Of a stretch of 64,000 bases of DNA, positions 36,851 through 47,263 are shown one piece after another. Positions within the stretch are counted from its first letter, which is position 1; every line of letters starts with the position of its first letter. The stretch lies in the NCBI GenBank assembly GCA_946811695.1, contig OX328124.1, forward strand, positions 86,580,030 to 86,644,029, read 5' to 3'. The notes under the pieces are model-generated. The model had not been told where the DNA came from. It searched no databases and was given only the letters and a program-made list of their open reading frames with translations. Origin of the DNA: Gonocerus acuteangulatus (lineage: Eukaryota; Arthropoda; Insecta; Hemiptera; Coreidae). Position numbers and translations under genes: made by a program.

Positions 36851-37610
36851 GGGCATTTAAATGAATTTGGAGAAAGTCTGGCAGCTTGCCTCAGAAATGA
36901 AGTCCGAAATATTTAAGCTGGTGAACGGGCACAATTGCTACGGGCGCTGGAGTGACAATCTTACTTATTAAGTTATTTTTTTGATTTTTTTTCGGAAGAA
37001 ACTTTTTTTTCACGGGCAAGGACAATTATTCTATCCTCTATTCTAAGAGCGACTCGAGGACTGGCTGCTTCATGAAATTCATACACGACCTGTGAAATCC
37101 TTAATGATTAATTTCAGCGATTGGTTGAAAGCTTATGGCCAGGAGCTCTTGATAAGCTTCGAGAATAACCTCATGAAGGCATTTCTGTCAATTGTAAAAT
37201 ATGCGTTCTGGTCCTCCAATGATTGCCGCTGTGAGGGCCGTTGTTCAATATACTTACATTTTTTTATACTGGAAGATGCTTTTTTAAAAAAATCAAACGA
37301 GGTATTTTTGTGTAAGGCAATGTTAGAACATGCTAAAGACAAAAAATTATCAAAATTGGCCACCATTTGTCGATTGTAATAGAATTGCCCATGTATACGC
37401 TGTTAATGGTCATTTTGACCAAAAGGAGTCATTTCTGGTCTATGGTGCCATTGACTTTTTTCTTCCTCATGACTCGCAGTTTCGAAATATGCAATAAAAA
37501 TGAATAACATTTAAAGGTCAATTTTGCGGGGGTTAATATGGGGGTTATTTTTTCCGATCTCGCATTGGAGAATCATCTGGCCAACGGATGACCATTATTT
37601 TTGTGATGCC

Positions 37611-37857
37611 CATGGGCGTATATAGAAAATAATTTCAGAGGGGGCTGGGAAAATTCGGGGGCTACTAACAATTTAGATCTTGGAAGAGTTTTAGCCAACT
37701 AAAACGCTATTACACCCAAAATGTAATATTTTTTATGAACTAAATGATCTTATTTAATTTATTTGTAAGGATTTTATGAAATTTTTTCCGATCAACTCAA
37801 AATTTCGGGGGGGGGGAGGCTGCAGCCCCCTTGGCCCCCCCCTTATATACGCCCATG
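37611..37857 (-). mobile_element. hAT-G MITE, copy 5, in the mariner right end
   Basis: CATGGGCGTATATAG...TATATACGCCCATG with duplication GTGATGCC (37603-37610) / GTGATACC (37858-37865). The insertion splits the last bases of the mariner-like right end, so it is younger than that element. Confidence 0.92.
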
Positions 37858-39405
37858 GTGATACCCTGTACAAAAGGCATGTTGTTAGTGGATAGCATTA
37901 GAATCATACGAGAGTAATAGAGAAAATCCAGGTTTTAGAAGGAGCTACTGTGAATAAATTACAAATAAAGTGAAAAGACAGTCTAGAATAAACCAGTGGA
38001 TGGGAAAATATCCACATTATTGGGGATATCCATAGTGGCAAAACGATTAACAGTTTAGTTGAATACTACTCTTCAGAGCAGTTGATTGTAGTCTTAAAAT
38101 ACACACCAGAGGCTTTAGTAGATGTTGAAAGATAAGCTTTTCTGTCATAAGCTGCTCTATTATTAACATTTCTTTTGAGGAAATGCAATATGTTAAGGCC
38201 GACGAAGACTTTCACCAATTTAAAGCATTCACTTCGCCCACTACCTGCCAATCTCTTTTATCTTAACCTTAAATGGAGATTTATTTGCAGAATTAAAAAC
38301 AAAGAAAGGGTCATAAAAGAAACAGACTTTGAATAGATAAGAACGGTCAAGTGAGGTTAGGCCCTAGGGACAAAAATAAAGACGAAATGTTGAAATGGCT
38401 GAGAAAAAGGCAGAACTAGTTATATTTAAGTTTAAAAAATAAACTAAAGTTAAAAAAAAATATATATAATAAATTTTTTTTAAATAAAATCAATTGGTTT
38501 AAATCAATATTTTTTTATGAAATAAATTGATTTAAATCAATGTTTTTTTAAAAAAAATCAAATGATTTTAATCATGATTTAAATCACTGATTTAAATCAA
38601 TTGATTTAAATCGTTGACTCCCTGATAATACACCTCTTGGTTAGATAAGAAGGTAAGTATGTGTTTCCTGGACACACCTTGGAACACCAGCTACTGCGCA
38701 AAGGGGAAAGGTGCAAAACAATATTGCCCAAAAATAGTGTTTTATTCACAAGCTAACAATCATTAATGTAAACAAATTGCAAATTAAGGCAATTTTACAA
38801 TGAATAATAAATAAGGCAGACACTTTTAAGGGGGTTAAAATGTGAATAAAAAAAAACACAGTACCTAGTTTTTATTTTTAATATTAAATAAAGTGCTCTA
38901 TTCACGCTGCGATTTAAACAGTGTCTTCAGTAAACATAATTGAAGATAATTACAAAAGGGCAGACACTTTTGTGGGTTTAATTACCAGGAAACATAAAAG
39001 GAAATGTTGCCTATGATAGACTGCAAAGCACTGCGCAGTTGTGGTTGTTGCCTGAGCTCTCACTGGTTCTTACTCACATGATCTTGTACAGCTGTCCCGG
39101 TTTACATGGCAGCGTGCATAAAACACTCATTTAATCTACTATATAAAAATGAATCGCTCAATGTGTTGGTAAGCGCAAATCTCGAGAACAACTGAACCGA
39201 TTTCGCTAATTATTTTTTTATAATATTCCTTGAACTACGAGGATGGTTCTTACGGAGAGAAAAATTTAAAAATTTGCCTGAAAAAGTCTAAAAACAACAC
39301 TTTTCGGGTCTTTTTCACTTCCTTAACGTAAATTCATTTTTAAATAAAAACATATGTTCTCAATTATAATATTTTTAACAGTTAACGTATTTGGTTATTT
39401 GTGTA

Positions 39406-39954
39406 CAGTGTTGGGCAAAACTAACGTTAGTAAACTAAACTAACGTTAGTTTTCCCTAACTAAAACTAAACTAATGTTATATTTTTAGTTTTAGTTTAGT
39501 TTTAGATTTGTATAATTATTAATCATATGGACTCCGTTTTTAGTAATGCAATTAGTTTAGTTTAGTAAAAGAGACCTAAATTTGTGATTTTAGTTTAGTT
39601 TTAGTTTTTAGTTAACTAATTTAGTTTATCAAAGAACATATGTTTTCAAATTACGAGAAAAAGCCACAATTTCTTATTCTTAAGCAAGTTCTATTAGTTT
39701 TAATAATTTACTTAATTATCGAAATAACATATGATTTATATTAATTCATGTTATTTTAGTAAAACTAAACTAAACTAAACTAAATTTTTAGTTTAGTTTT
39801 TAGTCAATTCCCAAAGATTTAGTTTTAGTTTAGTTAAAATCCATTAATTAGTAAAGTTTTAGTTTTTTTTAGGTTGCAATTTTTAGTTTAGTTTTAGTTT
39901 ATTCCAAAAAGTGAATTTAGTTTTAGTTTTAGTTTTTAGTTTTGCCCAACATTG
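39406..39954 (+). mobile_element. hAT-T MITE, copy 1 (TAGTTT-rich)
   Basis: 549 bp, starting CAGTGTTGGGCAAAACTAAC and ending TTTTGCCCAACATTG, with a perfect 8-bp duplication TTTGTGTA (39398-39405, 39955-39962). The interior is mainly TTTAGTTTTAG words with a shared core ATGGACTCCGTTTTTAGTAA and ACATATGTTTTCAAATTACG. hAT-type by end sequence and duplication length. Non-coding. Confidence 0.93.
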
Positions 39955-40352
39955 TTTGTGTATAAGCAAAAAAAATTAAATAAATAAGAACATGTAATCA
40001 CTAGGTGACATTAGAATCACATGTTAATAATGCAGTTTAAATTAATTTATATTTGCATTAAGGAAGTAAAAAAGACTCCACTTTTCTATATTCCCATACA
40101 AAAGATTCGTAATAATACTTAAAGGTCAATTTGAATTTAATACCATACCATAAAGTGTTAGTGGAGGGGTTCTGGGAAGGCAAAACAATTGTGTGACATT
40201 AGTATCGTATAAATATTAATGTCAATATTTGTCAATATTTATACCAGGGTAACATTATTCAAAAACAAATTGACTCTGGTAAAATGTAAATTGTCTGTGG
40301 TAAAATGTCACTTGAAATGTAAACATCTCTTTGCTGTGCATCTATAATTTAT

Positions 40353-41545
40353 TTATTTATTTATTATAGAGCTCGCATATGTAGCGACTCGCTCTTACCC
40401 AGATTTTCGAAGTAGATACCAGTAACAGTTAAACAAGTTAAAATATAAGTATTTGCAGTTATTCTTGTAAAAAAAAGGGTAAAAAAGTTTAGAGCAACTA
40501 AAAAAAAAACAAAACCAAAATAAAATTAAAATAAATAAATAAATAAAATAAACAATAAAATAAAAAGTGTAAAAATTTTACACTATTGAGATATTCCAAA
40601 ATTTATAAAGAGGTAATACGGGAATGTGTATTGCACATTTTAGGTTTTTAAAAAACTGTATCTATTACGCAACTTCACGTTAAGTCATACATATTTTTAT
40701 AAATTTTATAATGTGTATATTTTAAATGTAATTGTAAATGTTTGTATCTTTAAGGTAAGTGAGTATTGTGTTTATGTGTGGACTGTTTTCCGTCAAGAGT
40801 TCATTCATGTCGTTTGGTAGATTTAATCCGTCGCGTTTTTTGCAGCCAGTTAGTATGTGTTTTATGGTCAAGTTTCTGTTGCAAATGTCACAAACTGGTC
40901 CATCCTGTCTCGTCATTAAATGGCGATGTGTCATTAATGTATGCCCGATACGCAATCGAGTAAGGACGACCTCGTCTCTTCTGCTCGATCGGTTGCTGGA
41001 GGGCCAAACACAAACTGTTTTCTTGATTTCTTTTAGTTTGTTGTTTGTCATGTTCGTCCATTTTTTTGCCATTCATTTTGTAAGTAAGTTTTTATGTTAG
41101 TGTGTAAGTCTTGTACCGTCCATTCTTCCACGTCGACTGTACATGTTTCTGTAACTTGTTTTGCATATTTGTCAGCTTCTGCGTTCCCTGAGATATCCAT
41201 ATGTGCGGGTATCCACAGAAGCACTTCTTTTATGCTGTAAGTTTGTAAGTCGTGTATTTCTTGAAATATCTCTGTCACTAGTATGTTTGTCGCGTATATG
41301 TTAATGAGGGAGAGTAGAGAACTTAGTGAATCTGAACATAAGATGATTGTCTTATTTGGAACTATAGTTATATTTCTTAAAGCCAAAAATATTCCCTGTA
41401 ATTCTGCTGAAAAAAACGGTCGATTTCTAGTTTAATTTGACGCCAAATTTTGAATTTCCAGTGCAGTGAATTTTTTGCAGATCCAGTGCCTTCTCTAGAT
41501 TTTGATCCGTCTGTAAATGCTAGGAGTGCATCTGGATACAGCGAT
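40353..41545 (-). pseudogene. LINE-Q copy 1, 3' part (RNase H and zinc knuckle)
   Basis: Minus-strand frames with frameshifts give ALLAFTDGSK, IILCSDSLSSLLS, LLWIPAHMDISGNAEADKYA (RNase H), then VVLTRLRIGHTLMTHRHLM and the knuckle CDICNRNLTIKHILTGC, ending TNIYNYI. The 3' end is a TAAA-type tail seen as TTTATTTATTTATTATA on + (about 40347-40365). At the 5'-truncated end (41545) the repeat CTATAATATTACTAAAT is present about four times in tandem to 41612; TCTATAAT also occurs at the 3' flank, so it may include the target site. Confidence 0.85.
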
Positions 41546-41671
41546 AGAATATTACTAAATCTATAATATTACTAAATCTATAATATTACTAAATCTATAA
41601 TATTACTAAATCTAAAAGCCGCAAATTTCTATAAAATTACTAAAGTGTTGTGTGTTTGTGACTTACTAAAT

Positions 41672-41827
41672 ATGCATCCTATAAGGCGGCGGACAAATTT
41701 AGGCAGAACAACCCGAAATGCAACGCATCAAATTAATTATCAATCTAATCGTACTGCCCAGGAACGTGAAGCTCGCAATGAACGTGAAAGAATTCGGTTA
41801 AGACAGACCCGTGAAGCATTCGACTAA
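41672..41827 (+). pseudogene. Helitron RepHel N-terminal remnant
   Basis: Starts at ATG 41672 with MHPIRRRTNLGRTTRNATHQ, then REARNERERIRLRQTREAF and a stop. A basic, Arg-rich start of this kind is usual for arthropod Helitron RepHel proteins. The Rep nuclease and most of the helicase are missing after it. Confidence 0.65.
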
Positions 41828-41918
41828 TAATGGTGCAAGTTTGAATCGAGCTGCTGTGAATTGATTACAGTGCCTACAGCTGTGTTGCTATTGGACCTAT
41901 GAACTCAGTTTGACTATA

Positions 41919-42091
41919 AACAAATCTCAGGGCAGTCATTAAGTGTTTGTGGTATTAATCTAGAAAACCCATGTTTCTCGCATGGTCAATTGTATGTTGC
42001 CTGTTCCCGTGTTGGAAAACCATCTGCTCTGTTTATTTACGCGTCAGGTAATGAAACAAAAAATATCGTGTACCATGAAGTTCTACAATAA
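41919..42091 (+). pseudogene. Helitron helicase C-terminal remnant
   Basis: Reads INKSQG, a one-base frameshift, then QSLSVCGINLENPCFSHGQL and YVACSRVGKPSALFIYASGN, ending NIVYHEVLQ and TAA. This is the PIF1-type helicase end of Helitron RepHel, including the VACSRV segment. It lies only about 90 bp after the N-terminal remnant, whereas an intact RepHel is well over a thousand residues, so nearly the whole gene was deleted. Confidence 0.85.
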
Positions 42092-42232
42092 AAGCGAAAC
42101 TTAATTTAGAATAAGTAAAAATAAAATGAAATATAATAAAAAGGTATCATAATAAGAAATCTGATATTGTAATTTTGATTGTGATTGTTTATTTACTACT
42201 AAAAGAATTTTAATGATTTAAAATTTTTAATA

Positions 42233-42502
42233 CCAACAGGGATGAGGAATAACCCTTCACAGCGTAACCATTCATTTTAAGTAGTGACAGGATATGGTGA
42301 GTTTATAATTAAGTAAATACAATTTAATAATTGCATTAGATGATTTAAGGTTTTTGGTTGATAGTAATTATAAAGCTTGTTTTCGGCAGTTTCTAGTAAT
42401 GAGTATACTATTGTAGATTGCCTGAAGATGGACGAACGGTCCGAAACGTTGAAATAAAAGTATGTTGTACAGCTGTGAAGGGTTATTCCTCATCCCTGTT
42501 GG
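42233..42502. mobile_element. 270-bp TIR element with a hammerhead-like core
   Basis: Inverted ends CCAACAGGGATGAGGAATAA with CCCTTCACAGC, about 31 bp, flanked by TA. The interior holds CTGAAGATGGACGAACGGTC followed by CGAAACGTT (42422-42450). Non-coding. Confidence 0.75.
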
Positions 42503-42852
42503 TATTATTAATTAATATCCTTCATCTAGTCATCAAAATGTATAATTTTTATTTTTTGACATGATTTAATTGTCGACTTATTAAGTTTTTTTTTTCTTTT
42601 TTTTTATCTTATTAGCTGTCTTAATTTTACATTAAAGATAGTTGGCTTCTGAATAAAACACTATTTTTAGGCAATATTTTTTTTTTTTTTTTTGCACCTT
42701 TCCCCTATACGCCTATGTACCTGGTGTTCCACGGTAAGCCTAGCCAACACATATATACCTTCTTCTCAACCCAAGAGGTACATTATTGCAAAATTTCAAG
42801 GTGCATAAAACACTTCATAAAACGTGCGGTTTCTGAAACTGGCTCTCGGACT

Positions 42853-44215
42853 AATTGCGTTTAAAAATTTCATATATAACCATATAAGCGAGTATATAGA
42901 GGGAGGGCGGAACCGCGCTAATTATCGTGCTATAAAAATGTGAATAGGCGCTGCCTACTAAATGTCTTCTCCAAAAAAGGAGCATTTTTTACTACAGAAT
43001 ATGGGGTTGCCTCTTCCCATTATATGATCAGGGAATCCTTAAAATTTGTTTGTATTAGATAGGATTGCAATAACTAATCAATGAATAATAGGATAGAGTA
43101 TTTGTATTCAGGGCTAGTTACCACAAATAACAAAAATATAGATAAGAGTAAATAAACCCTGCTGAATAAGAAGGTTCTGAGAAAGGCATCTAGCAATAGA
43201 AAAAGATATTTTCTCAAATATATGGGAGATTCGTTGTACACATCAAAAAAATACCTCCACAAATACTCGTATACCTTTGATATTCAGAATATAAAATTTT
43301 AGTTTTTAGATGGTGTCATGTCAGTTCTGGGCATTTAATAAATTTTGTGAAATGTCTAGAAATAATAAATGTTTCCCTTCTTGGCAACATCACAAACTAT
43401 GAGTTATCTGGTAGTTGCTAGTCAATGTGTCAACGAAATAAATTTTTGGTATCTGCTTGGTTATGTTGATGAAAATTTAAAGGATACGTTTTTCAAAATT
43501 GCATCTCAATATACTCGTGAATATTCTAACAAAATACTATATAACAGGTTGTGAAACTGTGCCAAATAGTAGTGGAGGATATTATAGTTTGATAAAGCAA
43601 AAGCACGGATATTAAGATGAAAAGGAAGATGAGGGAACTATCTCAAGTGCAATTCTCCTCTTTCCACCAATTCAATATAGAGGGCAATTTTCCTTGCATC
43701 TCATAGCCTCAAACTCGGTCTAATATTCTCTTATTCTCAGGATCATAATCCCTCCATCTACTCGTAAAGTGGATAACAGAATTCCAATTATCTTACTCAT
43801 AGAATGGGATATTCCCCTTTAGGGATAGATGAAAAGTAATTCATAAAGCGAAAATTTATGATCAGCCCTCCATAACATTTGCACTTGACAGCAGTTAGAC
43901 TCGCAGGAACTGCTTCTGTAGAAAACTGGCAGGAGCCAACCCTAAGTGGAAATTGTTCACTCTTCCCCTTGACTTCTGTTGTTTCCAAAAAACAAGTAAT
44001 ATAAAAATGCTTCACATATACGTATCGTGTTTTTTTGCAATATGTGAAGTAGGAACTATTAAAACTGAATCTACCAGAGACAAAAAAAAAAAAAAAAGAA
44101 ACACGTCCAAAAGAACAAAACACTTTTTGTATTTTTGTATCCTATTTCTCCTTATGAGATCGCTCTATCCAAAATTGCATAAAGAACGTTTTTGTAAGAA
44201 ATTTATTAGTCATTT
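42853..44215. other. No gene recognised
   Basis: AT-rich. Open frames at 43369-43554 (+) and 43797-44123 (-) have no motif or splice context I can support. Confidence 0.4.
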
Positions 44216-44217
44216 GA

Positions 44218-44325
44218 ATAAATAAACACACATACACGCACACGTATATACATATATACGTATACGTGTGTGTGCGTGCGTGTTTTCTTGCGTGTTTGTT
44301 TGCGTGTGAGTGTGAGTGTGCGCGT
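44218..44325. repeat. Alternating purine-pyrimidine palindrome
   Basis: ACACGCACACGTATATACAT continuing to GTATACGTGTGTGTGCGTGC: strictly alternating purine/pyrimidine over about 60 bp and nearly self-complementary around the ATATAT centre, followed by GTGAGTGTGAGTGTGCGCG. Confidence 0.8.
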
Positions 44326-45317
44326 CATGAGCCTGTCGTCATAAGCGACCCCTATGGAGGGAGGAAGGAAACGGGCTAAAATAAAATCGATCCATTTCAT
44401 TTTTCCACCAAAGTCCAGTTGTCGGTCTGAATTCTTCTTCCTTCGATTCCACGAATAGATATTTTAATTAAAGGCGTGCTTGAAAGTTTATTAAATGTTA
44501 GAGCGAACTCAGGTCTGCCGAGGGTAGAAACATTTTGCAGAGCACTGCTTTAGTATTTAGTTATCTAGGTCTAGGTGCTATCTGTTCTAAAGGGTTATTT
44601 TGTCCGAAAAATTTCAATGACAACTTGAAATAGTAGGTCATAAAGAATTTGCTTACAATCAAATCAAGTCTGAATAACCGATAAACCGGATTTTTTCTTT
44701 TTCTTTTTGCTAATATATGGAAATAAAATAATAAAAACAAATCTGCTGAATGAGGAAAAACCTGGTTATTCCGTAGTAAGCTAGCCGATAAGGTAATCCT
44801 TACAGTTTCAGTGATTCATTATTAGATTTAGGAAAGTATTAGACAGTTAATATGAAACAGAACAAACAATTAATATTCAATAAAATGCCGTGTAGTACTT
44901 AAAGACCTTTTAGACTGTAAGATTATTATTTTTCATTAAAATGAGTACAAAAATAGCTTACAATATAAACTTTCCTTCAATGAGTAATCAGACTTCAGGA
45001 TCTATAAGGAAATCCCACCGGAAAAAGCTATTCCCGAGAAACTCCTTGTCTATTTTTAAACAAAGAGGGAGTAAATATTCTTAAGTTTCTCTGTCCATAC
45101 TAATACGACTTCCATAAACTGAGCAAACAATTATGATCCGATAATAGCTACGTGCATGTTGATGTGCGTTTTGAGAAGTGATAATTAGGACATTTTCCAG
45201 GTCGATATGAAATAAAATTAATGTAACTGGTTTTCTGATGAGATTAATGCGCCAGGCACTATTTATGTGAGAGTGTTCCGTTGCTCCTTAAAAATTAATG
45301 TTGGAATGTAATTTGTT
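44326..45317. other. No gene recognised
   Basis: AT-rich unique sequence without supported features. Confidence 0.4.
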
Positions 45318-45447
45318 TTTGGGGTGCATCTGCTTCAAGACCATTAGCACCGGGCTATCTACAGATTGCCATCCATATCTGTCTGCTATAGGCGGGACCC
45401 ATGCCCCAAATCTCTCGCGCTAGCCACTAGACCACGGAGAGACTCTG
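45318..45447 (-). repeat. SINE-A, diverged copy
   Basis: Minus reading: AGTCTCTCCGTGGTCTAGTG, GCTAGCGCGAGAG, a weak box B, then CGGTGCTAATGGTCTTGAAG and GATGCACCCCAAAA. Homologous to 48917 but with a rearranged middle and only a short A-tail. Confidence 0.65.
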
Positions 45448-46132
45448 TCATTTATTGTTATAAGTCAACGTAAGAATGCATTATTTTCAAAATCATAAAC
45501 ATATATATTTAGTCAGAAATGATCCCGCATTTGTGAGGTATAGTTCTCAATTTTCTCATCGCCCTGATAAAGGCTTGAATCTCAAGCCGGAAACGTCGGC
45601 ATCAATAAAATCATTTTCATTTCTAAAATATAGTTTTATTAAAAATCAGTGACCGAACCCCGACAATCCCTACCTTGTATAAACATATATCATTTATTTC
45701 TGGCCAGGATTACAAAATAAATGATAATACAAAATAGTATCTTCGTACTAAGTTGGCAAATCTAGTGAACTAATTCACTATGAAATAATGACAGGATTCC
45801 TCTTTTGCAATATAGCATTTTTAGATCTTTCAGGTGGAATGTAACGTTTGAGGTCGCACCGGTGAATGAATTTTTGAAAAAGTCTTCAAATATTCATTTA
45901 TCCTACAACCTACTAGACAGCGAAAACGTACCCTTTATTGTTTCATTTGAATTCCTTTAGAATGTACTAAAATATATATAGACCTTGTCCTAATGCTGTT
46001 TCTTGTTTTATTTTATGTTTGTGTTTCACGGTATATGGACTTTCGGGCCGTGGGCGTATATAGAAAATAATTTCGGAGGGGGCTGGGAAAAATTCGGGGG
46101 GGGGGGGGGTCCTTTTCCGGTGTATGGAATAC

Positions 46133-46494
46133 TAACAATTTAGATCTTGGAAGAGTTTTAGCCAACTTAACCCTGGAATCACAACATGATGAAGCTGTTA
46201 CAAATCTCTCAACGTGGGGTCATATAAGACCCCATCTTGTCTTTTGTAATTCTTTTACAAATTTGGTGTTAGGTTTCTGAAATGGTATTTTAAGATGACT
46301 ACCATGTATAATATAACAATTTAGATCTTGGAAGAGTTTTAGCCAACTTAACCCTGGAATCACAACACGATGAAGCTGTTACAAATCTCACAACGTCGGG
46401 TCATATAAGACCCCATCTAGTCTTTCGTAATTCTTTTACAAATTTGGTGTTAGGTTTCTGAAATGGTATTTTAAGATGACTACCATGTATAATT
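46133..46494. repeat. 181-bp tandem duplication across MITE/piggyBac joint
   Basis: 46133-46313 and 46314-46494 are near-identical; each holds the end of the hAT-G flank, TTAA and the first 144 bp of the piggyBac-like element. TAACAATTTA occurs at the start of unit 1, at the unit 1/2 border and right after unit 2, so the duplication probably arose between short matching words in the MITE and in the transposon. Confidence 0.9.
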
Positions 46495-47263
46495 TAACAA
46501 TTTATAACCAAATAATCTTATTTAATTGTAAAATGGGGGAGTGAGAAATGAAACACCAAAATACCACAAATTTAGACATAAGTTTATTTGAATATTTGTC
46601 CTCTAAATATCAACCTTTAATATTTTGTCTTTATTACTGCTAGAATAAATAAATACTATAATATGTAAAATTGGTTTAAAGGGGAAAAATATAGTGACTT
46701 GAATGTATGCACATTATAATGATCAAAAAAATAAAAATATTGTTATTCATTTATACAATTTTCAGATATACTTTGCCTGTGTTCAGCACACAGACTCTTA
46801 CTACACTTTGCACAATGTGTTACAGCTTTCCTGTCTTTTTCACGACCAAGAACACCACATCGTATATATGGCCATCCTCTTTTTCACTCGTATCACATAC
46901 TTCACCAATTTCACTGTCTTCACTATCCAAAACCTCTCCAAACTCTCTGTTTTTCACTTCTACAATTTGCCAAAGCAACTCATTGCGAATTTCATCTTCA
47001 GTGCAAAGTAATTTATCGTTAGACATACTACATTCGATGAATAAAAATATTACATTCCCCACAACGTGGGGTCACCCGTGACCCAAAGGCTTTATATCCG
47101 CTCAGAGGGATAGGAATGAGAAAAGCCTGAACCTCTATTATGATCACCTTATCCGGACAGGAAAGTAGAGGATCGGACATGTTTAAAAGCTGGAATGTGT
47201 AGGAAATAACAAATATTTTCAGAACTCAGGGGTCACGGGTGACCACACCTTGTGATTCCAGGG
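46171..47263 (-). mobile_element. piggyBac-like element, non-autonomous
   Basis: Starts CCCTGGAATCACAA and ends TTGTGATTCCAGGG, inserted at TTAA (46167-46170); the other side is TGAA (47264-47267), a one-base change from TTAA. CCCT ends and TTAA targets define piggyBac. Repeated GGGTCAC..GTGACC-type words occur near both ends (46196, 47070, 47230). The first 144 bp plus host flank are duplicated in tandem. Only the 5' part of a gene is present. Confidence 0.88.
46820..47026 (-). pseudogene. piggyBac transposase N-terminal fragment
   Basis: A minus frame beginning MSNDKLLCTEDEIRNELLWQ, then an acidic stretch EFGEVLDSEDSEIGEVCDTS and a stop. Acidic Ser/Asp/Glu-rich N-termini are usual for piggyBac transposases, and it starts close to and points inward from the right end of the element. 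The DDD catalytic domain is absent. An upstream in-frame Met at 47062 is also possible. Confidence 0.55.

Larger units (their letters stand above)
36026..37868. mobile_element. Mariner-like element with very long inverted repeats
   Basis: Starts CAGGGTGCCCCAAAAATAAT and ends in the complement ATTATTTTTGTGAT...CCCTG (split by a hAT-G MITE), flanked by TA (36024-36025, 37869-37870). The inverted repeats are several hundred bp: after the first 150 bp they resume as TAACATTGCCTTACACAAAA and GGCCCTCACAGTGGCAATCA against their complements at 37197-37330. The left arm lacks about 120 bp present in the right arm (about 37355-37475), at the point where a SINE-B sits. Confidence 0.82.
35167..38624. mobile_element. 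hAT element rich in ATTTAAATC, with nested insertions
   Basis: Ends TAGGGTGTAAAAAAATCATG and GATTTAAATCGTTGACTCCC plus TG, flanked by a perfect 8-bp duplication ATAATACA (35159-35166, 38625-38632). Both ends carry many GATTTAAATC-type words in both directions. It interrupts the left arm of the outer inverted repeat. Between the ends lies a mariner-like element (36026-37868). A short minus frame at 38066-38251 has no motif I recognise, so no transposase is claimed. Confidence 0.85.
39135..42091 (+). mobile_element. Helitron with internal deletion and later insertions
   Basis: The 5' end TCTACTATATAAAAATGAAT, preceded by A and followed by AACAACTGAACCGATTTCGC, is a typical arthropod Helitron 5' start. 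The remains of its RepHel gene lie at 41672-41827 and 41919-42091. Between the 5' end and the gene are a hAT-T MITE and a LINE-Q copy. I did not find the 3' hairpin and CTAGT, so the end given is the end of the coding remnant. Confidence 0.75.
35100..42852. mobile_element. Outer inverted-repeat element hosting a transposon nest
   Basis: The left arm (35100-35166 continuing at 38633-38757, split by a hAT insertion) is the reverse complement of the right arm (about 42640-42852). Shared blocks include TTTTATGCACCTTGAAATTT, CACCTCTTGG / CCAAGAGGT, GGAACACCAG and GGGGAAAGGTGCAAAA. Ends resemble AGTC...GACT. Arms of about 190 bp with 7.4 kb between them fit one DNA transposon filled with later insertions, or two inverted MITE copies. 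No certain target duplication; superfamily unknown. Confidence 0.65.

Noticed and set aside
37092..37379. 95-codon plus frame
   Set aside because: It lies in the right inverted arm of the mariner-like element and is not similar to transposase.
42422..42450. Firm hammerhead ribozyme call
   Set aside because: The core and stem II fit, but stems I and III could not be drawn with confidence, so it is kept as a finding only.
46703..47081. Two plus-strand frames of 102 and 124 codons
   Set aside because: They lie opposite the piggyBac N-terminal fragment and are Ser/Thr/Phe-rich, as expected for the complement of an acidic coding stretch.
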